64,000 bases of DNA, from positions 1 to 64,000 of the forward strand of contig NZ_JBNGOQ010000003.1 in NCBI RefSeq assembly GCF_050589645.1, read 5' to 3'. A program made the translations under genes and the position numbers. The DNA is from JBNGOQ01 sp050589645 (GTDB taxonomy: Bacteria > Bacteroidota > Bacteroidia > Flavobacteriales > Flavobacteriaceae). Positions 24,470 through 33,502 of this stretch are shown here, in pieces. Under the pieces are notes generated by a model. That model did no database searches. It worked only from the letters and a program-made list of their open reading frames with translations, and was not told the origin of the DNA. The first letter of the stretch is position 1. Each line of letters opens with the position of its first letter.

Positions 24470-26152
24470 ATGGATTACATGCGCCTTTTTCGTTTCATTG
24501 CCGTTCTTCTGATTGTAGGCTATTCACATCAAGTGGAGGCCCAACGAAAATCAAAGAACGGCCCTCCAGAACAAATTGCCCCTACCATTGGTACTGCCCC
24601 TAAATTGGTGGTTGGAATCGTGGTTGATCAAATGCGCTACGACTATCTTACGCGCTTTTGGGAGCACTATGGACAAGGCGGATTTAAACGCTTGGTCAAT
24701 GATGGGTTCAATTGCAGGAACAACCATTTTAACTATGCTCCTACGAGTACGGGACCAGGACACGCCTCGGTCTATACGGGAACTACGCCGTCCACGCACG
24801 GTATCATTGGCAACCATTGGTACGACAAAGTTTTGGACGAAGAAATATATTGTGCATCGGATGATACCTATCAATCTCTGGGAACCGAATCGGAGGCCGG
24901 AAAAATGTCTCCCCACCGCATGCAGGTGACCACCATAACCGATCAGCTACGGTTGCATACCCAAACACGGGGAAAAGTGATAGCGGTCGCCTTAAAGGAT
25001 CGTGGGGCAGTGCTCCCTGGCGGGCATATGGCCAATGCGGCATACTGGTTTCACGGTTCCGGAGAGGGTCATTGGATAAGCAGTTCGTTTTACATGGACG
25101 ACCTGCCCCAGTGGGTCAAGGATTACAACCTATCGGATGCGGTAGCGCAGTACAAAAAACCATGGACCACGTTCAAGGACAAGGGCTCCTATGTGGAAAG
25201 TGTTTTGGACAATAATGCCTACGAGGGCCTGTTCCAAGGGGAAAACGCCCCTATTTTTCCACATGATCTGGTAGCACTGTGGGACGCCAATGAACAGTTC
25301 GATATTTTAAAATCTACCGCCTACGGGAATAGTATTACAACAGATTTTGCCTTGGCCGCCTTGGTGGCCGAAGATTTGGGAGCCGACACCATTACGGATT
25401 TTTTAGCGGTCAGCTTTTCCAGTACGGACTATGTGGGCCATATGTATGGTGTGGATTCCAAGGAAGTTCAGGATACCTATCTGCGATTGGACAGGGATTT
25501 GGAACGTCTTCTCAATAGCTTGGATAAGGAGGTGGGGGCAAATGAATACAGCGTCTTTTTGACGGCAGACCATGGGGCCGTCCAGGTCCCAAGTTATTTA
25601 AAGGACAAAAAGATCCCTGCCGGCTATATGGAATACGAGGATATAAAATCGACATTTGATACCTTTCTAAAGTATACCTATGGCACCACGGATATTGTTA
25701 AACATTTTTCGAACTATCAATTTTTTCTGGACCACAAGATTATAGAGAATCTAGATTTGGAGGTAGGACAGGTGCAGGAGCGCATTGCCAAGGAACTACT
25801 CACCTATGATGCCGTGTATCAAGTATATACCGCGGATCAAATGAGGCAAAATCAATATACACGGGGCATACCGTACATTTTGCAAAACGGGTACAACCAA
25901 AAACGTTCTGGCGACATTTTGGTGGTGCTAAAACCCGGGTTCATAAAATACCCAAAAACGGGGTCAACCCATGGTACCCCGCAGATCTATGATACCCACG
26001 TGCCCCTTTTGTTCTATGGAAAGGGTTTTAAAAAGGGAAGTACGGTGAAAAGAACAGAAATACCGGATATTGCCCCGACCCTAGCTGTACTGCTGGGCAT
26101 CGCATTTCCGAATGGCACCACGGGCACACCCTTGGAGATGGTGCTTGATTAA
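24470..26152 (+). CDS. Alkaline phosphatase, PafA-like
   Basis: 560 residues from ATG 24470. A signal peptide (about 1-25, cut near VEAQ) indicates export. VVGIVVDQMRYDYL carries the first metal Asp, and APTSTGPGHASVYTGTTPSTHGIIGN has the nucleophile region typical of PafA/NPP phosphatases. VSFSSTDYVGHMYG and LTADHGAVQVP give the remaining zinc ligands (D, H, D, H). It probably releases phosphate from monoesters in the periplasm, as PafA does in Flavobacteria. It is divergent from the mlaE-type gene. Confidence 0.9.
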   Translation: MDYMRLFRFIAVLLIVGYSHQVEAQRKSKNGPPEQIAPTIGTAPKLVVGIVVDQMRYDYLTRFWEHYGQGGFKRLVNDGFNCRNNHFNYAPTSTGPGHASVYTGTTPSTHGIIGNHWYDKVLDEEIYCASDDTYQSLGTESEAGKMSPHRMQVTTITDQLRLHTQTRGKVIAVALKDRGAVLPGGHMANAAYWFHGSGEGHWISSSFYMDDLPQWVKDYNLSDAVAQYKKPWTTFKDKGSYVESVLDNNAYEGLFQGENAPIFPHDLVALWDANEQFDILKSTAYGNSITTDFALAALVAEDLGADTITDFLAVSFSSTDYVGHMYGVDSKEVQDTYLRLDRDLERLLNSLDKEVGANEYSVFLTADHGAVQVPSYLKDKKIPAGYMEYEDIKSTFDTFLKYTYGTTDIVKHFSNYQFFLDHKIIENLDLEVGQVQERIAKELLTYDAVYQVYTADQMRQNQYTRGIPYILQNGYNQKRSGDILVVLKPGFIKYPKTGSTHGTPQIYDTHVPLLFYGKGFKKGSTVKRTEIPDIAPTLAVLLGIAFPNGTTGTPLEMVLD

Positions 26153-26249
26153 CATGTTAGGAGGACCGTGGTGGACCAGGATTAAGATTGCAAATCTTAT
26201 GTCTGTCACTTGTTTTTAAGACCCGTATTCCGTTCCCAAGGCCTTTTGC

Positions 26250-27107
26250 CTAAGGTTGGAATAATTTGTCCCGTATGCCCTTCCAACGAAATTTGCGAAT
26301 GAACTTTCCCTCCTCCGGGGTGACCAGATAGGGGGTGCGTTCTTTTCTTGCCTTGAAGTACCCGACCATATTGTTGAAAAAAATGCGGAGAGCACCTTGT
26401 TTGACCGCCATTTTTGCCGAAGCTATAGTGGTGATCAAAAAACCATATCGCAAGGTATACATCGCTTTTCCCTGTAATAATTTTGCTTTTGCGTCATAGG
26501 CCCTCCCCACTGGTCTCAGTTGTTTAACATGTAGCGATTCTTCGGTATAGGTAGTAAACCCATGGTGCCGCGCCAACAGTTCGTCCAAGGTATCCCATCC
26601 CATGGCATTTTTTAGGCCTCCAATGGCTTCAAAACAGGCCTTTGTATACGACTTAAAAGCACCTCGAACGAAGACTTTGTTCATGGGATGGTTCAATTTC
26701 CATTCCCCATGTTCATTTTGCTCATAGGCAAACCCACCGGCAATACCCACCTTGGGTCGGTTGCTAAAGATAGTTGCTATTTGCTCAAAATAGTCTTTGG
26801 GCAGCAGCACATCGGCGTCGAGCTTGACAATAAAATCGAAATCGGAATCCAGCTGATCCAAGCCTGCATTAAACGCGTTTATTACCTTGCTTCCTGGCAA
26901 ATGAAGGGTAGAAGAACTGATATTTACTTTTTGAAACAAGGTATCCCGGGCCACAAAATCATCGATTATGGATTCCGTGGCATCCGTTGAATTATCGTTT
27001 ACCACAACTACACGCTTGGGCAACAATTGCTGTTCCCCAACGGACTGCAGTGCACCCGCCAGAAAATCAGCTTCGTTATGCGCAGGGATAACCACGTAAT
27101 ACTTCAT
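26250..27107 (-). CDS. Glycosyltransferase family 2
   Basis: 285 residues. N-terminal GT-A fold: VVIPAHNEADFLAGALQSV, VVVNDNSTDAT, and the metal-binding DxD in DFIVKLDADVLLP at about 91-103, then FEAIGGLKNAMGWDTLDEL. There is no clear membrane span, so it is probably cytosolic or membrane-peripheral. Donor and acceptor are unknown. It lies 9 nt after the methyltransferase gene, and both follow the KAS III-like gene on the same strand, which suggests a small envelope-modification operon. Confidence 0.88.
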   Translation of the reverse strand: MKYYVVIPAHNEADFLAGALQSVGEQQLLPKRVVVVNDNSTDATESIIDDFVARDTLFQKVNISSSTLHLPGSKVINAFNAGLDQLDSDFDFIVKLDADVLLPKDYFEQIATIFSNRPKVGIAGGFAYEQNEHGEWKLNHPMNKVFVRGAFKSYTKACFEAIGGLKNAMGWDTLDELLARHHGFTTYTEESLHVKQLRPVGRAYDAKAKLLQGKAMYTLRYGFLITTIASAKMAVKQGALRIFFNNMVGYFKARKERTPYLVTPEEGKFIRKFRWKGIRDKLFQP

Positions 27108-27115
27108 AGATAAAC

Positions 27116-27649
27116 CTAAGGGTTTGGCTTTTTCCGTTCTGCATAGACAATATAATACCTAGGGGTAAAGCGTCGGAGCAAAGGCCTAAAACCGATCTTT
27201 TTTACGGGATTGGTCCATTTTTCCCGGTCCTTTATTTCCCATCCGGCTTTGTCTAACAGCCAATCGAACTGCCAATCCTCAAATTCGTGATAGTGCCTAT
27301 CCCACGGGTCCGTTTTGCTCTGATAGGCTGAGGAAAACCATAATCGCAAGGGGATGCTCGCCACCAACTTATCGGCAGGTATAGCACTCAACACATTAAA
27401 AGGGGCAATGAGGTGCTCAAAAATTTCAAAAGCGGTGACCACTTCGGCCTCCGAAGATGAAACCTGGGAAAAATCCGTATCCAGGTCCTCTCCATGGGTG
27501 TTTTCAACCTGGTACCCTTGTTCTCTCATGATCTTTGAAAAAGGATTGTCCACACCAAGATCCAATATTGAGGACTTGGGGGCAATATGTTTTTTTAGAA
27601 AGGATAGGGTACGGGCATAGCGCTTACTTGGAAAGTTATTTTCGTACAT
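27116..27649 (-). CDS. Class I SAM-dependent methyltransferase
   Basis: 177 residues, short for the fold. The SAM motif reads SSILDLGVDNPFSKIMREQG; the later VVTAFEIFEHLIAPFNVLSAI matches the post-motif II region of the ubiE-like group. WDRHYHEFEDWQFDWLLDKAGW resembles class I methyltransferases of cell-surface loci. The acceptor is unknown. It stands between the GT2 and KAS III-like genes on one strand with short gaps. Confidence 0.82.
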   Translation of the reverse strand: MYENNFPSKRYARTLSFLKKHIAPKSSILDLGVDNPFSKIMREQGYQVENTHGEDLDTDFSQVSSSEAEVVTAFEIFEHLIAPFNVLSAIPADKLVASIPLRLWFSSAYQSKTDPWDRHYHEFEDWQFDWLLDKAGWEIKDREKWTNPVKKIGFRPLLRRFTPRYYIVYAERKKPNP

Positions 27650-27668
27650 TGTTTTGCCCTGAGGGTTT

Positions 27669-28727
27669 TTAATATCGGTATACTATGGCGTTGATGTTCA
27701 TTCCGGCACCAACACTTGCAAATATAACAACATCTCCTTTCCCGAGCGCCTGATTCTTTAATTTTCCATGACGCACCATATCGTAAAGAGTGGGTATGGT
27801 AGCTACGGAACTATTTCCCATTTTATGGATGTTCATGGGCATGATACCTTGAGGTACTTCCAGGTTGTATAATTTGTAAAAGCGGCGCACTATGGCCTCG
27901 TCCATTTTTTCGTTCGCCTGGTGTATGAATATCTTTTTGACCGCGCCAATGGCCACACCGCTTTGGTCCAAACAGTCTTTCATGGCTTTCGGCACATGGG
28001 TAACCGCGAACTCATAGATTTTTCGCCCGTACATTTTAATATACCGCCTGTGCTCGTCGTTCGCTTTATTGTACGAGTTCCCAAAAAATAGATGATAGGC
28101 TTCTCCGTTGGCGTGGGTGGCCGAAGCGTGCGACAAAATAGTGCCCGAATCTTCGGAGGCCTCAATGATAGTGGCACCGGCGCCGTCCGAATAGATCATG
28201 GAATCCCTGTCGTGTTTATCCACCACCCTGGAAAGCGTTTCCGCCCCAATGACCAGACAGCTTTTGGCAATGCCACTTTTAATGAAGGCATTGGCCTGTA
28301 TTACGCCCTCGATCCAGCCGGGGCAACCAAACAGAAGATCATAAGCGACACATTTTGGATTTTTGATCTGCAGTTGATGTTTTACCCTAGTGGCCAAGCT
28401 TGGTAAGGTATCCCCTTGGTCCTGGCCAAAGGAAACGTCTCCAAAATTGTGGGCAAAGATGATGTAATCCAGATGTTCCGCATCCAGTCCCGCACTAGCT
28501 ATCGCTTTTTTGGCCGCTCTGTACCCGAGGTCGGAGGTGTTCAGCTGTTTTTTGGCGTAGCGCCTTTCCCCGATTCCCGTAATGGCTTTAAACTTTTCAA
28601 TGATGACATCATTGGAATACGTGAAAGGGGTGCCGTCAGAATTTAAAAACTCATGATCACCAAAGTCCTCGTTGCAAGCTATCACCGAGGGAATGTAGCA
28701 GCCCGTGCCCGTAATACCAATATTCAT
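27669..28727 (-). CDS. 3-oxoacyl-ACP synthase III family protein (FabH-like)
   Basis: 352 residues from ATG 28727. The catalytic Cys lies in LLFGCPGWIEGVIQA (about 119), His in IFIHQANEKMDEAIVRRF (about 276) and Asn in KMGNSSVATIP (about 310), so the KAS III triad is complete. It is not flanked by fatty-acid genes but by a methyltransferase and a glycosyltransferase, so it may serve a special acyl product rather than housekeeping initiation. I chose the start at MNIGITGTGCYIP because a consensus -7 box lies 27 nt upstream; the longer frame to 28769 would contain the box. Confidence 0.88.
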   Translation of the reverse strand: MNIGITGTGCYIPSVIACNEDFGDHEFLNSDGTPFTYSNDVIIEKFKAITGIGERRYAKKQLNTSDLGYRAAKKAIASAGLDAEHLDYIIFAHNFGDVSFGQDQGDTLPSLATRVKHQLQIKNPKCVAYDLLFGCPGWIEGVIQANAFIKSGIAKSCLVIGAETLSRVVDKHDRDSMIYSDGAGATIIEASEDSGTILSHASATHANGEAYHLFFGNSYNKANDEHRRYIKMYGRKIYEFAVTHVPKAMKDCLDQSGVAIGAVKKIFIHQANEKMDEAIVRRFYKLYNLEVPQGIMPMNIHKMGNSSVATIPTLYDMVRHGKLKNQALGKGDVVIFASVGAGMNINAIVYRY

Positions 28728-28753
28728 AGCAGCAGATGTTGGTTTGTAGAAAC

Positions 28754-28761
28754 CAAATATA
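28754..28761 (-). promoter_or_regulatory. -7 box of the FabH-like gene
   Basis: TATATTTG on the minus strand, exact TAnnTTTG, 26 nt before ATG 28727 and 13 nt downstream of the 26-bp palindrome. No TTTG is seen at the -33 distance. Confidence 0.55.
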
Positions 28762-28774
28762 GGGTACATTCCTC

Positions 28775-28800
28775 TACATCTTATGCGCGCATAAGATGTA
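28775..28800. promoter_or_regulatory. Perfect 26-bp palindrome, probable operator of the FabH-like operon
   Basis: The half-site TACATCTTATGCG (28775-28787) is followed at once by its exact reverse complement (28788-28800), with no spacer and no mismatch. It sits where the -33 region of the adjacent promoter would be. No T-run follows on either strand, so it is not an intrinsic terminator. I infer a binding site for a dimeric regulator that is not encoded next to it. Confidence 0.65.
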
Positions 28801-28897
28801 ATACGATATCCACCACGGTCAAAAACCGGATAACAAAGGTCAAAAAACCTTGATTACGTGCCAGAAAACCCCTAAACCACCTAATTTATTACGGTTC

Positions 28898-31744
28898 TTA
28901 TATTTCGGCATAGGCCTGTATGGGTGCACAGGTACATATCAAATTACGGTCTCCATATGCATCATCTACCCTTCTTACGCTAGGCCAAAATTTGTTTTCG
29001 CGGATATAGGACAACGGAAATGCGGCTTTTTCACGTGTATATGGAAAGTCCCAGGTATCACTGGTCACCATATCCAACGTATGTGGCGCATTTTTTAAGA
29101 CGTTGTTGGGCGTTTTGGCCTCATCGATTTCCTGTCTAATGCTTAGCATGGCATCGCAGAAACGATCCAACTCCGCCAGACTCTCACTTTCCGTTGGCTC
29201 TATCATAAGGGTTCCCGCCACTGGAAAGGAAACCGTTGGTGCGTGGAATCCGTAATCCATCAATCGCTTTGCAATATCGGTCACTTCAATACCGTTTTGC
29301 TTAAACGGTCGACAGTCGATAATCATTTCATGTGCAGCCCTACCATTTTCACCGGTATATAGCACATTAAACCCACCTCGTAGTCTATTTTTGATGTAGT
29401 TGGCGTTTAAAATGGCAATTTTTGTCGATTGGGTCAGTCCGCTTTCCCCCAACATTTTGATATATCCGTAGGAAATAAGACAGGCCAGGGCACTTCCCCA
29501 AGGTGCCGAAGAGATCGCAGAAATGGCTTTTTCGCCACCAGTCTTGATTACTGGGTTCCCTGGAAGGAAAGGCAACAGTTGTTCCGCAACGCATATAGGC
29601 CCAACGCCAGGACCTCCACCTCCATGGGGAATGGCAAATGTTTTATGCAGATTGAGATGGCAAACATCGGCCCCTATGGTCGCCGGATTGGTAAGGCCTA
29701 CCTGTGCATTCATATTGGCACCGTCCATATAAACTTGGCCCCCATGCTCATGGATCATTTGGGTGACATACCTTATAGACGATTCAAAAACCCCATGTGT
29801 GGAAGGATAGGTGACCATGAGTGCGGCAAGCTTATCGGAATGCAAGCTTACTTTTTCTTCAAGATCCTGGACATCTATGTTCCCTTTTTCATCGGTTTTG
29901 GTCACCACCACCTGCATTCCCGCCATGACCGCTGAGGCCGGATTGGTTCCATGGGCCGATGCCGGTATAATACAAATATTTCGATGTCCTTCACCCCGGG
30001 ATTCGTGATAGGCCCGTATGGTCATTAGTCCGGCATACTCCCCTTGGGCACCTGAATTGGGTTGAAGGGATGTTCCCGCAAAGCCGGTAATTGCCGTTAA
30101 ATCCTTTTCCAATTCCTTTAGGACAATTTGGTAACCCTTGGCCTGCTCCACAGGAACAAAGGGGTGAATATTGCCCCATTGCGCCCAACTTAACGGTAAC
30201 ATTTCAGAGGCAGCATTCAGTTTCATGGTGCAGGAACCCAACGAAATCATGGAATGGTTCAAGGCCAAGTCCTTTCTTTCCAATTTTTTAATATAACGCA
30301 TCAATTCGGTTTCCGAATGAAAGGCATTGAATATATTATTTTCAAGGAAAGGGGAAGTACGATTGGTACTTTCCGGGACGGCTACTTTGGAAGCGAGGGC
30401 GGTAGGAGGCGCTATGGAATCTTTTCCCAGGGCCTCGGCAAAAATTGAGATGATTTGGGCAAGATCTTTCAAGCTTGTGGTCTCATTTACCGCTATGGAA
30501 ACCGTTTCTTCGTCTACATATAGGAAGTTTACCTCTTTATTTTCGGCTACCACCCTTATTTTTTTGGCATTTGTCTTTACGGCAATGGTATCAAAATAGC
30601 CGGTATTGATCTGGTATACACCCAGCTTTTCCAAATGGTCTACTAGGGTCACGGCACTTGCGTGTACTTTGTTGGCAATAGTGGTCAAGCCTTTAGGTCC
30701 GTGATATACGGCGTACATTCCGGCCATAACAGCCAACAAAACCTGGGCCGTGCAAATATTGGAAGTGGCCTTGTCCCTTTTAATATGTTGTTCTCGGGTC
30801 TGTAGGGCCATACGCAGGGCCGGTTTATCGTCCACATCCCGGGTTACCCCAATAATTCTGCCCGGAATACTTCTTTTATATGCCTCACGGGTTGCAAAAA
30901 AAGCAGCATGCGGTCCGCCGTAACCCAAGGGGATTCCAAAACGTTGGGTGGTGCCAACGACCACGTCCGCACCAAACGCTCCTGGAGGGGTCAACAGCAC
31001 GAGACTGAGGATATCGGCCGCCACGGCTATTTTAATGCCCGCTGCCTGTGCTTTTTCGGCAAATCCGCTATACTCGTGTACCTGTCCGTACTTTCCGGGA
31101 TATTGGAGCAGCACTCCGTAAAAATCCGAACCAAAAGTGAATTTTTCATGATCGCCCACTTCCAACTGTATGCCCAGGGGTTTAGATCGGGTCTGCAATA
31201 GGGACAGTGTCTGGGGCAACACCTCTTCGGAGACGAAAAACTTTAGGACCCCGTTCTTTTTTTGGTCGCGACTCCTCACATCAAAGAGCATGGTCATTGC
31301 TTCGGCGGCAGCGGTACTTTCATCAAGAAGCGAGGCATTGGCGAGCTCCATCCCAGTAAGATCACAGACCATGGTCTGAAAATTCAATAAGGCTTCGAGT
31401 CGCCCTTGCGCAATCTCTGCCTGGTAGGGTGTATAGGCGGTATACCAGCCGGGGTTCTCCAAAATGTTCCTCAGGATGACCGATGGGGTAATACATTCGT
31501 GGTATCCCAGTCCAATATAGCTCTTGAACACCTTATTTTTTTTAGAAAGCTCCTGTATATGGCCTAGGAACTCATGTTCTTCCATGGCTGGGGAAAGCTG
31601 CAGTGGGCCTTGGAGTTTAATGTCATCCGGAATGGTCTCATAGATGAGTTGTTCCATGTCTTCTACCTCCACCGTTTTGAACATGTGTTGAAGGTTTTCT
31701 TGCCTTATGCCGATGTGGCGCGATGCAAAATTGTCTGTCCTCAT
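28898..31744 (-). CDS. gcvP: Glycine dehydrogenase (decarboxylating), glycine cleavage P-protein
   Basis: 948 residues, the full-length single-chain form with both halves fused. The pyridoxal phosphate lysine is in HLNLHKTFAIPHGGGGPG (about 698). ASLLDESTAAAEAM and NPAWYTAYTPYQAEIAQGRLE-type segments mark the N-terminal half. It decarboxylates glycine and loads the aminomethyl group on the H-protein; gcvT and gcvH are not in the window. A TACTTTTA box lies 6 nt before the ATG. Confidence 0.97.
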   Translation of the reverse strand: MRTDNFASRHIGIRQENLQHMFKTVEVEDMEQLIYETIPDDIKLQGPLQLSPAMEEHEFLGHIQELSKKNKVFKSYIGLGYHECITPSVILRNILENPGWYTAYTPYQAEIAQGRLEALLNFQTMVCDLTGMELANASLLDESTAAAEAMTMLFDVRSRDQKKNGVLKFFVSEEVLPQTLSLLQTRSKPLGIQLEVGDHEKFTFGSDFYGVLLQYPGKYGQVHEYSGFAEKAQAAGIKIAVAADILSLVLLTPPGAFGADVVVGTTQRFGIPLGYGGPHAAFFATREAYKRSIPGRIIGVTRDVDDKPALRMALQTREQHIKRDKATSNICTAQVLLAVMAGMYAVYHGPKGLTTIANKVHASAVTLVDHLEKLGVYQINTGYFDTIAVKTNAKKIRVVAENKEVNFLYVDEETVSIAVNETTSLKDLAQIISIFAEALGKDSIAPPTALASKVAVPESTNRTSPFLENNIFNAFHSETELMRYIKKLERKDLALNHSMISLGSCTMKLNAASEMLPLSWAQWGNIHPFVPVEQAKGYQIVLKELEKDLTAITGFAGTSLQPNSGAQGEYAGLMTIRAYHESRGEGHRNICIIPASAHGTNPASAVMAGMQVVVTKTDEKGNIDVQDLEEKVSLHSDKLAALMVTYPSTHGVFESSIRYVTQMIHEHGGQVYMDGANMNAQVGLTNPATIGADVCHLNLHKTFAIPHGGGGPGVGPICVAEQLLPFLPGNPVIKTGGEKAISAISSAPWGSALACLISYGYIKMLGESGLTQSTKIAILNANYIKNRLRGGFNVLYTGENGRAAHEMIIDCRPFKQNGIEVTDIAKRLMDYGFHAPTVSFPVAGTLMIEPTESESLAELDRFCDAMLSIRQEIDEAKTPNNVLKNAPHTLDMVTSDTWDFPYTREKAAFPLSYIRENKFWPSVRRVDDAYGDRNLICTCAPIQAYAEI

Positions 31745-31750
31745 ATGCTA

Positions 31751-31758
31751 TAAAAGTA
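31751..31758 (-). promoter_or_regulatory. -7-like box of gcvP
   Basis: TACTTTTA on the minus strand (last base differs from TAnnTTTG), 6 nt before ATG 31744. It is part of the short-leader pattern seen at several genes here. Confidence 0.35.
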
Positions 31759-31857
31759 AAGGCGTAAAATTACTGATTAATTCTTGTAAAAAAGACAATT
31801 TAACCCTGTTGGAACTTAAAGTTTTTAACCATAGATCTACCTTATGAACAGTTTGGC

Positions 31858-31865
31858 TACTTTTG
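31858..31865 (+). promoter_or_regulatory. -7 box of the UbiA-like gene, 4 nt from the ATG
   Basis: TACTTTTG, exact TAnnTTTG, then TACC and ATG 31870. No ribosome binding site fits, so the mRNA is probably leaderless. Confidence 0.55.
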
Positions 31866-31869
31866 TACC

Positions 31870-32688
31870 ATGAGGTGGTTGAAGCGCATTTTTGATTTTT
31901 ATCTGGATGCCAGTGTTCATGTGGCCTTGGCGGTAGTTGGCCTTATGCAGGTCACCGTCTATTTTCTGGACGTGGAAGCTAACGCCCATCTCTTGTATTT
32001 TGTCTTTTTCAGTACCATAGCTTGCTACAATTTTGTAAAATATGGCGTTGAGGCCGAAAAGTATATTTTAGTGGCCAATCGCTATCATAAAAACATCCAG
32101 TTCGCGAGTTTTATCGCCTTGGGCATCGCAGCCTACCATGCATATTTTTTCTCTTGGGATGTTTGGATCGCTTTTGCCGTGCTTATGGGCCTAACAGCGC
32201 TCTACGCCCTTCCGGTACTGCCCAGTGCCAAGAATCTGAGGAGTTTAGGTGGTTTTAAGATCTTTCCCGTGGCATTGGTTTGGGCCGGAACTACCGTAAT
32301 TCTACCTGTAATCGCTGTTGAAGAGGCCCTTTCTTGGGATGTTTGGATAGAATGTACCCAGCGCTTTGTTCTGGTGCTGATCCTGATGATACCCTTTGAA
32401 ATCCGCGATTTAAAGTACGATGCGGCGGCGTTGAAAACGATCCCTCAACGTTATGGCGTATCTACGACCTTGGTAATCGGAGGCATAGCGGCCCTGATCT
32501 TTTTTCTGCTAAGTTTTTTAAAGGACCATCTTGCTCCTGTGGAAATTTGGGCAAAGGCCGCACTTTTTGCGGTCCTATGTGTGCTTATGCTTGTGACCAA
32601 GAAAGAGCAATCCACGTATTTTTCCTCTTTTTGGATAGAGGGCATACCTATTCTTTGGTGGGGTCTTGTCTGGTATCTAGAGGGGTAG
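31870..32688 (+). CDS. UbiA-like membrane protein
   Basis: 272 residues with about eight hydrophobic segments spread evenly through the protein. IPFEIRDLKYDAAALKTIPQRYGV (about 175-198) resembles the second Asp-rich motif region of UbiA prenyltransferases (RDxxD...GxxTxP). The first NDxxDxxxD motif is absent; CYNFVKYGVEAEKY stands there instead. So it may be a UbiA relative with altered or lost prenyl-diphosphate binding, and its substrate is unknown. It is divergent from gcvP and convergent with the anti-sigma gene (2-nt gap). Confidence 0.65.
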   Translation: MRWLKRIFDFYLDASVHVALAVVGLMQVTVYFLDVEANAHLLYFVFFSTIACYNFVKYGVEAEKYILVANRYHKNIQFASFIALGIAAYHAYFFSWDVWIAFAVLMGLTALYALPVLPSAKNLRSLGGFKIFPVALVWAGTTVILPVIAVEEALSWDVWIECTQRFVLVLILMIPFEIRDLKYDAAALKTIPQRYGVSTTLVIGGIAALIFFLLSFLKDHLAPVEIWAKAALFAVLCVLMLVTKKEQSTYFSSFWIEGIPILWWGLVWYLEG

Positions 32689-32690
32689 GA

Positions 32691-32918
32691 CTATAGTTTA
32701 TCCCTTAATTCCTTTTTCATCTTCACCTTTTCCATTTCGGAAAGACTTTGAAGGTTGGCCTTTTCGCATAGGGTCGTGAATTCCGTATTCTTCTTGGTGA
32801 AGGCAGAACAGGTTTTGCACATAAATAAATGGAAACGCAGCTTCATTTTCTCTAAAAACGTTGCTTCCTTGTACTGACTTTTATTGCATATAATTGCTGC
32901 TTCTTCGCAAGAAATCAT
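32691..32918 (-). CDS. Small anti-sigma-factor-like protein
   Basis: 75 residues, no membrane span. MISCEEAAIICNKSQYKEAT and LRFHLFMCKTCSAFTKK match the zinc-binding anti-sigma pattern (Cys, then HxxxCxxC). It lies 4 nt after the ECF sigma gene on the same strand, the normal place for a cognate anti-sigma. A soluble, membrane-free anti-sigma suggests sensing in the cytoplasm, for example of redox state or metal, through the zinc site; that is inference. Confidence 0.75.
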   Translation of the reverse strand: MISCEEAAIICNKSQYKEATFLEKMKLRFHLFMCKTCSAFTKKNTEFTTLCEKANLQSLSEMEKVKMKKELRDKL

Positions 32919-32921
32919 AGT

Positions 32922-33476
32922 TTAATACCAATTTTGATTAAGGCAGCCCATAAGTGCGGTTCGCGCTCTATGGATCATTACCCATAAGTTGGACGGATTA
33001 ATTCCCAATTCATTACAAATATCTTCGGTGCTGATTCCCTGAATGGTCTTCATCGTAAACACCAGGGATTGTTTTTTTGGCAATTTTGTAATGCATTCTT
33101 GAATGGCCAGTCCCAATTCCTCGTTTTCCAAGGTGTCATTTTCCAACTTGCTAAATGGATCGGCCACCTGTTCCTCTAACCAATCCCCATCCGAGTCGCT
33201 ATTGGAGTTATAGTTAATACGGACCTCCGCTTTTCCTTTATTGGAATTTATTTTTCGATAGTGGTCTATTACCTTTCGTTTGAGAATGGCAATAAGCCAG
33301 GTCCGTTCTGCAGCATCCCCTTTGTAATTTTTGGCGGAGTTCAATCCGGCAAAGAAGGTTTCCTGAACCAGATCCTTAGCTATTTCAGAATTACTGACTC
33401 TAGCTACTGCATAGTTGAACAGATAGTCTGCATAGAGGTCCACCCATTTTTCCGGATTTAATTGATGCGTTACCAT
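32922..33476 (-). CDS. ECF-type RNA polymerase sigma factor
   Basis: 184 residues from ATG 33476. Region 2 is at about 12-75 (YADYLFNYAVARVSNSEIAKDLVQETFFAGL, then WLIAILKRKVIDHYRK). Region 4 is at about 118-178 (ECITKLPKKQSLVFTMK, ISTEDICNELGINPSNLWVMIHRAR). The start is chosen because a consensus -7 box lies 18 nt upstream and the longer frame would begin with TTG inside that box. It is paired with the small anti-sigma gene. Confidence 0.92.
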   Translation of the reverse strand: MVTHQLNPEKWVDLYADYLFNYAVARVSNSEIAKDLVQETFFAGLNSAKNYKGDAAERTWLIAILKRKVIDHYRKINSNKGKAEVRINYNSNSDSDGDWLEEQVADPFSKLENDTLENEELGLAIQECITKLPKKQSLVFTMKTIQGISTEDICNELGINPSNLWVMIHRARTALMGCLNQNWY

Positions 33477-33494
33477 GGTGTTGTTAGAAAGTTC

Positions 33495-33502
33495 CAAATT
33501 TA
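33495..33502 (-). promoter_or_regulatory. -7 box of the ECF sigma gene
   Basis: TAAATTTG on the minus strand, exact TAnnTTTG, 18 nt before ATG 33476. Confidence 0.5.

Noticed and set aside
28775..28800. 26-bp palindrome as the gcvP terminator
   Set aside because: It is about 100 bp past the gcvP stop and no T-run follows on the minus strand; its place beside a -7 box points to regulation.
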